Part shown: piece after piece, positions 1-6,947 of the stretch | Position numbering within the stretch: the stretch's first letter is position 1 | How the letters are laid out: every line of letters starts with the position of its first letter | From: an uncultured Ruminococcus sp. | Lineage (GTDB): Bacteria; Bacillota; Clostridia; Oscillospirales; Acutalibacteraceae | Direction of reading: 5' to 3' | DNA: 47,330 nt | Assembly: GCA_902764235.1 (NCBI GenBank) | Contig: CACWVH010000011.1 | Span: 1-47,330 of the forward strand | Made by a program: the position numbers and the translations under genes | Notes under the pieces: generated by a model | Told to the model about the DNA's origin: nothing | What the model saw: only the letters and a program-made list of their open reading frames with translations | Database searches by the model: none

Positions 1-95
1 TCACGATGGACACCCTTGCCTTTGACTGTAAGTTTCCCACTATCAGGGCACTTTACGGACTTTCACCGATTAGACTACGCCCATGCCGGGCGAAC
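1..95 (-). mobile_element. Group II intron, 5' end (partial, runs off the left edge)
   Basis: Read on the minus strand, the sequence starts GTTCGCCCGGCATGGGCG and continues with GGTGAAAGTCC and GGCAAGGGTGTCCATCG. These resemble the 5' boundary and domain I of bacterial group II introns, whose usual 5' end is GTGCG; here it is GTTCG. The upstream exon on this strand is a strong hairpin (103-131), the preferred target of class C introns. The intron body and any maturase lie outside the window. The family call rests on recalled consensus, not on a covariance model. Confidence 0.72.
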
Positions 96-102
96 TACAA
101 GA

Positions 103-135
103 AAGTCGATGAACCTGAAATTCATCGACTTTTTT
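103..135 (+). terminator. Rho-independent terminator hairpin, also the 5' exon of the intron
   Basis: An 11-bp perfect stem (AAGTCGATGAA with TTCATCGACTT, 7-nt loop) is followed on the plus strand by a T-run. On the minus strand the same stem is followed by TCTTGTA and then the intron 5' end. This is the configuration known for group IIC insertion behind terminators. Confidence 0.75.
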
Positions 136-150
136 ATGTTGCTTCGGTTT

Positions 151-654
151 TAATATTATACCTGAATCCGTGAAACTCATTTTTGGCTGCTATGAAAATC
201 CCGGAGATAATGAGCAGTTTTATGCATTTCAGGTTATTTGGATGTTCACCCATAAGGTGCAGCTTATCTCTCCCATCCCCCCATCCCCCTTCCCAATGGG
301 AAGGGGGACATTTGGGGACGGCGGCAGGAGTTTTTCGCCGACTGCGGTCGGCGACCTAAGGCTCTGCCTTTGGAATCCGCAAGCCTTTGTAAAGGCTTGA
401 GCGAAACTTTATTTTTTAAGAGTTTAATTGAATCCTGAATCCGTGAAATTGAATTAAATCTTTTTTTAAACCTTCCGGGTTTTCATTTCAGCCAGGCGGC
501 AGGCGTGCGCAGCACGCCTGCCGCCGTGGGATGGGCAGGAGAAGCTGCACCTTATGGGTGAACAACTTAAAAACCTGAAATGCATAAAACAACGCATTAT
601 CTCGGGGTTTTCAGAACAATCAATAATGAGTTTCACGGATTCAGGTGAATATTA
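151..654. mobile_element. 0.5-kb MITE-like element with about 114-bp terminal inverted repeats
   Basis: The left arm (151-264) and right arm (542-654) are imperfect reverse complements over about 114 bp. Shared blocks include CCTGAATCCGTGAAACTCAT, TTTATGCATTTCAGGTT and GTTCACCCATAAGGTGCAGC. The similarity fades through CCCATCCC to about 281/526. The interior has no credible gene. It holds the hairpin TCGCCGACtgcgGTCGGCGA (335-354), the hairpin AAGCCTTTgtAAAGGCTT (381-398), an extra copy of CTGAATCCGTGAAA near 435, and a 14-bp perfect GC-rich stem at 495-525. No transposase is visible, so it would be mobilised in trans if it moves at all. Confidence 0.7.
495..525. repeat. Perfect 14-bp GC-rich palindrome
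   Basis: GGCGGCAGGCGTGC and GCACGCCTGCCGCC form a perfect stem around a 3-nt loop inside the 151-654 element. Its GC content is far above the flanks. It resembles the other short GC-rich palindromes between genes in this window. Confidence 0.85.
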
Positions 655-673
655 GTATAACGTGTCTGTATGG

Positions 674-1492
674 TCAGGTATTTCTTGTGTAATGAAATAT
701 ATACTGCTGTGCGATACCTGCCGTTCTTCCCAGTCTCGCCGGGTCAACTCCGGCAAAATCAGAGGCAAGCGCCTTCTTCATCCATACATCTACCGGAAAG
801 GCTTCCATTCTGTGCAGTCCGTACAGCAGGGTACATTCTGCGACCTTTGCGCCAACCCCGGTTATTTTCATAAGCTCTCTGCGGCATTCCTCAATGGGCG
901 CTGTTTTCATTTTTTCAAGATCGGTTTCACCGCTGCTTACCTTTCTTGCTGCGTCGATTATGTATCTTGCCCGAAAGCCTGCCCTCAGCGGTGCAAGCTG
1001 TTCCGGCTCGTACTCTGCAAGCACCTGCGCCGGAGGAAATGAATATACACCTCCGATATCCTCACCGAAGCTTTCACAGAGTCTTGATACTATACCTTTG
1101 ATCCTCGGAATATTATTATTCTGCGATATTATAAAGGAGCAAAGCGCCTCCCACGGTTCCTGAGACAATATCCTGATCCCGTTGAGCCTTGAGGCTGCTG
1201 CCGAAAGCTCCGGGCAAAGCTCTGTCATTTCACATCTGAGCTGCTCATAATCAGTATCAAGATCAAAATATTCCTTCCAGAGCCGGTCGAAGTCTTTTTC
1301 TCCGGCGCCCTCGATCACAACTATATCACCATCTCTGAAAAGGCGAACCCTTCTGCCCCTTACTACGGCACTGTATGAGCCGTCCGGCGCCTCATCCCAG
1401 CGAAAGCACTGTCCGCATTCAAATGTATTTTTCAGATCAAATGCATCGCAGGCTGTCAGCTCTGCGCCACGGTCTGTTATCCTGTATTCCAT
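674..1492 (-). CDS. ogg: 8-oxoguanine DNA glycosylase, OGG1 type (HhH-GPD)
   Basis: Bifunctional DNA glycosylase/AP lyase that removes 8-oxoguanine in base excision repair. The 272-residue protein has the OGG1 layout: an N-terminal domain (DLKNTFECGQCFRW, about residues 19-32), then a helix-hairpin-helix GPD domain. The HhH shows TGVGAKVAECTLLYGL with the expected catalytic Lys at about 216, and PVDVWMKK with the catalytic Asp at about 235. SQEPWEALCSFIISQNNNIPRI is the family's helix before the GPD core, split here only by notation. It starts 27 nt after the SpoIVFB-like gene on the same strand, so co-transcription is likely although no functional link is evident. AlkA-type 3-methyladenine glycosylase is less likely because of the OGG N-domain. 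Confidence 0.9.
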   Translation of the reverse strand: MEYRITDRGAELTACDAFDLKNTFECGQCFRWDEAPDGSYSAVVRGRRVRLFRDGDIVVIEGAGEKDFDRLWKEYFDLDTDYEQLRCEMTELCPELSAAASRLNGIRILSQEPWEALCSFIISQNNNIPRIKGIVSRLCESFGEDIGGVYSFPPAQVLAEYEPEQLAPLRAGFRARYIIDAARKVSSGETDLEKMKTAPIEECRRELMKITGVGAKVAECTLLYGLHRMEAFPVDVWMKKALASDFAGVDPARLGRTAGIAQQYIFHYTRNT

Positions 1493-1519
1493 ATTATCCT
1501 CCGTTTTCAGAATTTCCTG

Positions 1520-2146
1520 TCATTTTTTCTCTCCGATATGGATATGAGGGCTTTTCATCAGAAGCACTGCAAGAAGATACATAGCTGTAGCAAGAAGTGT
1601 GAAATTATTTCCCGATCTCAGCAGTACAAGAAAGCCCAGTATCCCCAGCGGTATTATCACAGCCGCTGTCAGTATATCCTGTATCAGCATTGCAAGCCTG
1701 ATATCCACCCTGCGGCTGAGTATTATCATAAGTGCCTGACCTCCGTCAAGGGTATACGCAGGCAGCAGGTTGAAAAATGCAAGCGTAAGATTTGCATTTG
1801 CAAAAAGCGTCAGCATATCTGTTCCGAAAAAAAGCTCCGGTATCAGTGCCGCTGTGCCTGCGGCAATGTTGACGGCAACTCCTGCAAGGGTCACGAAAAG
1901 CTCCTGCCTTGTACCCCGAAGAGGCTTGCTGCTGTCAACTATCGCAATATCAAAAAGTGTAAGTCTGATCCTGTCGGGCATACATCCGTATCTTTTCAGC
2001 ATTATAAGATGTCCGGATTCATGCAGTATGACCGATATAAAACAGGCAAGCACAGACATACTGCTGTCATAGATTATCACCGCTGTCATTATCACTGTAA
2101 GCGGATAGCTGATCTCTATGATTACGCCGTGTATTTTAAGCTTCAT
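1520..2146 (-). CDS. M50 site-2 metalloprotease, SpoIVFB-like
   Basis: Intramembrane zinc protease of 208 residues. The HExxH motif is LHESGH (His42, Glu43, His47) and the second motif is NLLPAYTLDGGQ with the zinc-ligand Asp at about 134. Both lie in hydrophobic segments, as in SpoIVFB, which cleaves pro-sigma-K in the mother cell of Bacillus. There is no CBS domain at the C-terminus. The gene overlaps the upstream M23 gene by 11 bp, which mirrors the spoIVFA-spoIVFB pair and supports a sporulation role. Other S2P proteases of this size exist, so the SpoIVFB assignment is mostly contextual. Confidence 0.82.
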   Translation of the reverse strand: MKLKIHGVIIEISYPLTVIMTAVIIYDSSMSVLACFISVILHESGHLIMLKRYGCMPDRIRLTLFDIAIVDSSKPLRGTRQELFVTLAGVAVNIAAGTAALIPELFFGTDMLTLFANANLTLAFFNLLPAYTLDGGQALMIILSRRVDIRLAMLIQDILTAAVIIPLGILGFLVLLRSGNNFTLLATAMYLLAVLLMKSPHIHIGEKK

Positions 2147-2894
2147 CTTTCTTTTGTTCAGCTATGTCAAGATATCCGCAGGGGTCAGCATTTTTTCCGC
2201 TGACGAGCACTTCAAAATGAAGATGCACTCCGTAAGCCTGACCTGTCTGACCGGCAAGCGCTATCTTATCTCCTGCCTTGACCTTGTCGCCCTTTTTGAC
2301 GATAAGCTTGCTGCAATGAGCATAAAGGGTCTTGAGATTATTGTCGTGCGTGATTACAACATAGTTTCCGTAGCTGTCATCCTGCTGTGCGATAGTTACC
2401 TCTCCGTCGCAGGCAGCGAATATACTTTCGTTTTCCTGCGCCGCAAGATCAATTCCCTTGTGGAACTGTTCACTTCCCTCAAGCTGTCTTTTTCCGTAGG
2501 CAGAGGTGACCTCCAAAGATTTCAGCGGAGCTGTGAATTTAACCGCTGTTTCTTTTTTGCTTTCCTCACCCTGCTGTACAAATGCCTTGTTTTCAGAGCT
2601 GACGCTTACCTCATCGGAAAACGGCAGAAGCCGGGAAACATCATCTGTAAAGACAGAATTATTATAATTGCTGAAAAACCATGTTGCTGCCTGCGCATAG
2701 ATATTTCCGCCGATCAGCTTCAGCACAAATGCACACGCAATTGCAGCAATACAAAAGCCCAGCTGAATGAATATCAGAAGCATTCCTCTGCTTTTTCCGT
2801 GCCTTGGCTTTTTTTCGTCCTCAGTCTGCTCATGTATTTCAGAATAATCATCAGTACCGTCTGCATAGATGTTTTCTTCAAAATCATATTCCAT
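2136..2894 (-). CDS. Membrane-anchored M23 (LytM) protein, SpoIVFA/SpoIIQ-like
   Basis: A 252-residue protein with an acidic cytosolic N-terminus, one membrane segment (about 38-62), a linker and a C-terminal M23 domain (about 118-235). All M23 zinc ligands appear present: FHKGIDLA (His145, Asp149) and GVHLHFEV (His224/226), plus YAHCS (His193). The ATG at 2894 is preferred over the in-frame ATG at 2918 because a GGGGGG tract sits 8 nt before it. The overlap with the S2P gene points to a SpoIVFA-type partner that holds or regulates the protease; with intact ligands it could also be a real peptidoglycan endopeptidase, as for clostridial SpoIIQ. Confidence 0.82.
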   Translation of the reverse strand: MEYDFEENIYADGTDDYSEIHEQTEDEKKPRHGKSRGMLLIFIQLGFCIAAIACAFVLKLIGGNIYAQAATWFFSNYNNSVFTDDVSRLLPFSDEVSVSSENKAFVQQGEESKKETAVKFTAPLKSLEVTSAYGKRQLEGSEQFHKGIDLAAQENESIFAACDGEVTIAQQDDSYGNYVVITHDNNLKTLYAHCSKLIVKKGDKVKAGDKIALAGQTGQAYGVHLHFEVLVSGKNADPCGYLDIAEQKKDEA

Positions 2895-3041
2895 TTGCGT
2901 TTCCCCCCGACCATACATATCCTGTCCGGCAGCGCTGATATTTTATCTGCCGTTTTCAAGCCCTATTCAAACTTCACAATGGTAAATTCCGGTAAGTTTC
3001 ATTATTTAATTATATGTACGAGGGACGCAAGTATGTATAAT

Positions 3042-3869
3042 TTACCTTGAGGCAAGATATTCGTTATATTCCTCAAGCGTCATGCTGAGCGTTCTCATCT
3101 GGAGCGCATTATCTTTTCCTACATAGCGGAAGTGCGTCGGGTCATAGTCAAAACCGGTGCTTTTTTCCTTGCCCTCAGGATATCTGAGGATAAAGCCGTA
3201 TTTTGTACTGTTTGCTTCAAGCCAGCGGTACTGCGCTGTTTCTGAAAATTCTTCATCCTTTCCAACGGAAAAGGTCACAGCAAGACCGCTCTGGAATTCG
3301 CTGTGATTCTCCGCTGTTACGGTCTTTTCAGCCTGAGCCTCGGCATTGGTCTTTGACAGCCCTTCTTCCGCCTGAAGTCTGCTGACCTCAGCCTGAAAAG
3401 CCTTGTGCTGGATTTCCGGCGAAACATATCCGCCGGAAAGCTTCAGGTCAAGCCCTGCCTTCTCCGATGCATTCATAAGCTCGCTCAGCGCATCGGAAAT
3501 ACACCTGTCCACCTTGATATTTTCATAATCCACAAGGTCAGTCTTATAATCTGATGGCAGCGGACTCTCAGGGGATATCACAAGAAGAAGCTTGCTTTCA
3601 TCAAATTCAACCGTCACGCTTTTTTCGCCCTGTTCTGTATTTTTCTGACGGCTGCTGTCGAGAATGCCTGTAAACTGGCTTATTCCCACTGTAAGCAGCA
3701 GTATCATCATTGCTATTATCAGTACCGGCATTATTATCAAAAGCTTTTTTAGTCCCGAGCCTGCTTCGCTTTCGGGTACAAAGCTGCTTTTTCTGCCAAG
3801 ACTTCTGTGCTGCCGCAGCTGTTTTTTTCTCAGGGCATTTTTGGCATACATTCTTTCGTTTTTCTTCAC
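3042..3869 (-). CDS. M15B (VanY/D,D-carboxypeptidase)-like protein with a degenerate active site
   Basis: A 275-residue protein with a basic N-terminus, one membrane anchor (about 42-64) and an extracytoplasmic M15B-like domain (about 100-270). The fold signature is clear: SGGYVSPEIQ, HSEFQSGLAVTF and DPTHFRYVG correspond to SGYRS, SEHQTGLAVD and EPWHFRYVG in active enzymes. The first zinc His is Phe192, the zinc Asp is Thr199, the catalytic Glu is Asp243 and the conserved Arg is Val149; only the last His (246) remains. It is therefore probably a binding or scaffold protein and not a peptidase. Translation seems to start at GTG 3869 behind GGTGG. It lies upstream of the SpoIVFA-like gene on the same strand (about 150 nt). 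Confidence 0.75.
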   Translation of the reverse strand: MKKNERMYAKNALRKKQLRQHRSLGRKSSFVPESEAGSGLKKLLIIMPVLIIAMMILLLTVGISQFTGILDSSRQKNTEQGEKSVTVEFDESKLLLVISPESPLPSDYKTDLVDYENIKVDRCISDALSELMNASEKAGLDLKLSGGYVSPEIQHKAFQAEVSRLQAEEGLSKTNAEAQAEKTVTAENHSEFQSGLAVTFSVGKDEEFSETAQYRWLEANSTKYGFILRYPEGKEKSTGFDYDPTHFRYVGKDNALQMRTLSMTLEEYNEYLASR

Positions 3870-3951
3870 TATCCACCATCCCTAACAGAATGTTCTCATC
3901 ATAACTACAAAAGGCACAACGTGTTACGTCATGCCTGATGTACTCAAGGCG

Positions 3952-4869
3952 TCAGCCGCCAAGTTCTATCATTTTATCAATACATTTTCTTGCATCTGCT
4001 ATCAGCTGTTCATCCATCACGATTTCTTCTCCGCCCTCGCCCTTTACACAGGCAAGCACATCAGGCAGAGTCGTCGCCTTCATGTTTTCGCAGATAAGAC
4101 TCTTTGAAAGGGGATAGAATTTTTTGTCCGGACATTCATACTGCAGATGCTCTGCTATACTGTTTTCCGTTCCGATTATGAATTCCTTGCTGTCTGATTT
4201 TCTCGCATATTCCATTATTCCCGAGGTAGAGCCGATATAATCTGCAAGCTCCGCAACAGCCGGACGACATTCGGGATGTACAAGCATTTCAGCGTCCGGA
4301 TGCAGTGCCTTAGCAGTCTCTGCCTGCTGTCTTGTCACAGCAGCGTGCACCGGACAGCCGCCCTGAAGGAATTTTATATTCTTCTCAGGAACCAAAGAAG
4401 CGACATATGCTCCGAGATTGCAGTCCGGTATGAAAAGTATATTGTCGTTGTCGATCGCCCGTACTATCTTCACAGCGGAGGATGAGGTCACGCACACATC
4501 ACAGACGGTTTTCAGCTCTGCGGTAGTGTTGATATATGCAACGATCGTATAGCCCTCATACCGCGGCTTTATTCCCTCGATCAGTTCCTTGTCCATCTGC
4601 TCCGCCATCGGACAGCCTGCTGTTGGTGCCGAAAGAATGACCTTCTTTTCCGGCGACAGCATCTTGACAGTCTCTGCCATAAAGCGGACTCCGCACATAA
4701 TTACGGTCTTGTTCGGTACAGTTGCCGCAAGCTTGCTGAGTGCATAGGAATCCCCTGTGAAATCAGCGATCTCTGTTATCTCGTGAGCCTGATAGCTGTG
4801 GGCAAGTATGCATACGTCATTTTCTTTTTTAAGACGAAGTATTTCGTCCTGTATTTCCTTGATATTCAT
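3952..4869 (-). CDS. nadA: Quinolinate synthase NadA
   Basis: Condenses iminoaspartate with dihydroxyacetone phosphate to quinolinate in NAD biosynthesis, using a [4Fe-4S] cluster. The 305-residue product shows the family's signatures: LAHSYQ near the start, MCGVRFMAET (cluster Cys), HPECRPAV (cluster Cys), STSGIMEYA and ICENMKATTL (cluster Cys). The ATG at 4869 is chosen over the in-frame ATG at 4893 because GGAG lies 8-9 nt before it. nadB and nadC, usual neighbours, are not in the window. A 9-bp dyad at 5037-5079 upstream may be a control site. Confidence 0.95.
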   Translation of the reverse strand: MNIKEIQDEILRLKKENDVCILAHSYQAHEITEIADFTGDSYALSKLAATVPNKTVIMCGVRFMAETVKMLSPEKKVILSAPTAGCPMAEQMDKELIEGIKPRYEGYTIVAYINTTAELKTVCDVCVTSSSAVKIVRAIDNDNILFIPDCNLGAYVASLVPEKNIKFLQGGCPVHAAVTRQQAETAKALHPDAEMLVHPECRPAVAELADYIGSTSGIMEYARKSDSKEFIIGTENSIAEHLQYECPDKKFYPLSKSLICENMKATTLPDVLACVKGEGGEEIVMDEQLIADARKCIDKMIELGG

Positions 4870-5036
4870 ATATTTCACTCCGTTTTTCCGCACAGTTAAG
4901 AATACAAACTACGCAGCTTATTATTTTCAGACAGTACCCATATCGTTTATACGAAAAGTCACGACTGTTCTGTATCATTCTGCCAGTCTGTTAATCATCA
5001 GATGTCTGTGACAGGCAAAATTTGGTATTAAAGAAA

Positions 5037-5079
5037 AATGTCAAGTTTAAAATGAATTCTGACAAGTTTGCTTGACATT
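5037..5079. promoter_or_regulatory. Inverted repeat carrying TTGACA on both strands, upstream of nadA
   Basis: AATGTCAAG (5037-5045) and CTTGACATT (5071-5079) are perfect reverse complements 25 nt apart. Each contains a consensus -35 hexamer pointing outward. Only the rightward one has a good -10 partner. The dyad lies 170 nt before nadA and could be an operator; I cannot assign a regulator. Confidence 0.45.
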
Positions 5080-5100
5080 ATTATTATTATATGCTAAAAT
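5072..5100 (+). promoter_or_regulatory. Near-consensus sigma-A promoter pointing rightward
   Basis: TTGACA (5072-5077), 17-nt spacer, TAAAAT (5095-5100), with TG one base upstream of the -10. It is the best sigma-A promoter match I noticed. No plus-strand gene follows until 6948, so a transcript starting near 5107 would be antisense to the 3' end of the flavin reductase-rubredoxin gene. Confidence 0.55.
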
Positions 5101-5114
5101 AAATTCAGCTAAGA

Positions 5115-5762
5115 TCATGTTTCTTTTTTGAAAACAGATTTTGGTGCACCGCAGATCGGGCAGATCCAGTCATCCGGCAGTTCCTCAAACGGGATAAGCG
5201 GATCGCTGTACTCATATTTGCAGATCGTGCAGATGTATTTGTCCGTTTCCTCTTCCTTTTCAGGAACGTAGGTGGGTGCGTACTGCGGTGATTTTCCCTT
5301 GATGACATTGCGGTAGTATGAATATGTCATGGGTGTGCCCTTGATCTTTTCGCTGCCTGCGATCGGCTCTGCGATAAATATGGTATGCGTTACGGTCTCT
5401 ACCTGATGTACTACCTTGCAGAGAAACCAGCAGCAGATATCCTCCTGGATCACAGGAGCACCCTCTCTGAGTATCTTATGTCTGACATTTGCAAGCTTGT
5501 TCGTATCTCTTCCCGATGTATAACCCAGCGCACCGATGGCAGTACCTGAGGTATTTTCAGAAAGCACGCTTACAGTGAATTCCCCGTATTTCTTGATACA
5601 TTCATTGGTATAGTTATTATGATTAACACTTACAGCGATCGTCATAGGCAAGGACGAGATCTGCATGACCGTATTAACTATACAGGCATTGGGTGAATTA
5701 TGTCCCCTTACGCCAACAGCAAACATCCCGTATGAAAGAGATGTAAGAATTTTATCGTACAT
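5115..5762 (-). CDS. Flavin reductase-rubredoxin fusion (Hrb type)
   Basis: A 215-residue redox protein. The N-terminal 160 residues form a flavin reductase-like FMN-binding domain ([18 protein letters not shown], then [15 protein letters not shown]). The C-terminal 45 residues are a rubredoxin with CTICKYEY and CPICGAPK (two CxxC pairs) and the PDDW motif. The same fusion is known as high-molecular-weight rubredoxin in Moorella, where it passes electrons from NADH to a flavodiiron protein that reduces O2 or NO. An oxidative or nitrosative defence role is therefore likely. No flavodiiron protein gene is nearby. The start at 5762 has a purine-rich site (AAAGGAG) upstream. Confidence 0.88.
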   Translation of the reverse strand: MYDKILTSLSYGMFAVGVRGHNSPNACIVNTVMQISSLPMTIAVSVNHNNYTNECIKKYGEFTVSVLSENTSGTAIGALGYTSGRDTNKLANVRHKILREGAPVIQEDICCWFLCKVVHQVETVTHTIFIAEPIAGSEKIKGTPMTYSYYRNVIKGKSPQYAPTYVPEKEEETDKYICTICKYEYSDPLIPFEELPDDWICPICGAPKSVFKKET

Positions 5763-6143
5763 ACTTAGTCTCCTTTCGCCGAAGCCGGGGCGTACCTGAC
5801 TGTCCGGTCATTATTAATTGGATCAGATGCCTTAACCTCCGGCAGAGATATGTAAGCCCAGGCCGCAGCTTCTCTGCACGTGAAGCAATTTCAGCAAATG
5901 TTTTACCACTCTTATAATACCATAAATGCACATGATTTACAAGATTTTTTCTTATTTTTTATATATATTTTTTGCCTATCCGGGCTTAACGACTGTTACA
6001 GCTTCAGCCCAGGAATTTCCCATGATTGTCCCGAGACAATTTATGCATAAAGCAGTGTTTTTCCTGCATCACCCGGAAAACAGACAGACGGTATTTCCTG
6101 CAAAATACACACAGAAAATACCGCCGGAAAGTCAGTGGTTCCC
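5763..6143. other. Gene-free stretch between the Hrb-type gene and spoVAC
   Basis: It holds the promoter at 5914-5942 and the leader hairpin. Past that is low-complexity AT-rich DNA with a weak hairpin (CGGTATTT/AAATACCG, about 6088-6121), which could end spoVAC transcription although no T-run follows. No credible small gene was seen. Confidence 0.5.
5914..5942 (-). promoter_or_regulatory. Sigma-A-like promoter for the flavin reductase-rubredoxin gene
   Basis: On the minus strand: TTGTAA (5937-5942), 17-nt spacer, TATTAT (5914-5919). The leader is about 145 nt and includes an imperfect hairpin closed by GCAGAGA and TCTCTGC. Confidence 0.5.
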
Positions 6144-6581
6144 TCAGGCTGTAAGATACAGAAAAACACCGTACAGGACAGATGCGACCGTTCCGTATGC
6201 TATAACCGGACCGGCTATGATAAATATCTTTGCCCCTGTTCCCGGAACAAGACCTTCGCTTTTGAATTCCATTGCAGGAGATGCAACCGCATTTGCAAAG
6301 CCTGTTATCGGGACAAGTGTCCCGGCACCGGCAAATTTTGCAATATTGTCATAAAGTCCGAGATAGGTCAGGGCTACTCCGATAAATACAAGGGTCGAGC
6401 TTGTAAGGCACGATACATCCTTTTGCGAAAAGCCTGCCATTGTATATATGTCGCTTATAAGCTGTCCTATGCTGCAGATCAGCCCACCGATCAGAAAAGC
6501 TCCGGCACAGTCTGCTGCAAGGTGACTTTTCGGTGTTGTCCTGTCGACCATTTTACCGTATTCTTCCTTTGTCAGCTCCAT
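6144..6581 (-). CDS. spoVAC: Stage V sporulation protein AC (SpoVAC)
   Basis: Integral membrane protein of the SpoVA channel, which moves dipicolinic acid across the forespore inner membrane. The 145-residue product has about four hydrophobic segments and recognisable family blocks such as AFLIGGLICSIGQ, LGLYDNIAKFAGAG and PITGFANAVASPAMEFKSEG, the last reported here only as two parts: PITGFANAVASPA and MEFKSEG. The ATG at 6581 is preferred over the in-frame GTG at 6590 because that GTG overlaps the ribosome-binding sequence GAGGTG. spoVAD and spoVAE normally follow spoVAC, but neither is present; the gene stands alone. Confidence 0.9.
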   Translation of the reverse strand: MELTKEEYGKMVDRTTPKSHLAADCAGAFLIGGLICSIGQLISDIYTMAGFSQKDVSCLTSSTLVFIGVALTYLGLYDNIAKFAGAGTLVPITGFANAVASPAMEFKSEGLVPGTGAKIFIIAGPVIAYGTVASVLYGVFLYLTA

Positions 6582-6590
6582 TTTATTCAC

Positions 6591-6947
6591 CTCTTCTGTA
6601 TTTCAGGCTCTGATGGTTCAGCCTGATACAATAATGATTTCTTTTCACTGCCCGGGTCTGCGGACAATGAAAAGAGAGCATTGATGCTGATTTTACACAG
6701 AACTGATAACAAGCCCAGCTGCACCTTCTGTATGATATCAGTTCTGCTGCGTCATCCGGTCATCTTTTTCCGGTGTCCGTCTTTTTCGGACTTACATATG
6801 GAAACACTGAATAAATGGCATTTCCGAGTATGTAAGGAAATCCAAAGTGGTTCTGCGTGGGGCCGCGCCCCACACCCCAAACGCCGATTAATGAATTAAA
6901 ACACTGAGCTGCGTTTATCAGCGCCGGATCATTTCGGAGGGTCAGAA
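6591..6947. other. Gene-free stretch with hairpins and a repeat copy
   Basis: It contains an 11-bp perfect stem CAGAACTGATA/TATCAGTTCTG (6698-6708 with 6736-6746), smaller hairpins CCGG and GTCCG/CGGAC near 6756-6793, and a repeat copy at about 6800-6912 with the stem GTGGGGCcgcGCCCCAC. No small gene was found. The plus-strand promoter for the cysteine desulfurase was not identified with confidence. Confidence 0.5.
6800..6912. repeat. Dispersed repeat family B, copy 1
   Basis: It shares CTGAATAAAT, TTCTGCGTGGGGC, CCCACACCC and AACGCCGATTAATGAATT, in the same order, with the copy at 45498-45677. The centre is the perfect stem GTGGGGCcgcGCCCCAC (6857-6873). The right terminus is diverged compared with copy 2. 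Confidence 0.65.

Noticed and set aside
1538..2203. 221-codon open frame on the plus strand
   Set aside because: Antisense to the S2P protease gene, with a Cys/His/Lys-rich composition typical of a shadow frame.
2118..3050. 310-codon open frame on the plus strand
   Set aside because: It lies antisense to the M23 and S2P genes; its translation shows no family features and no ribosome-binding site. The minus-strand genes have clear catalytic motifs.
5001..5016. Possible NiaR-type operator before nadA (GATGTCTGTGACAG)
   Set aside because: Only a short imperfect dyad; I could not recall the consensus reliably enough to call it.
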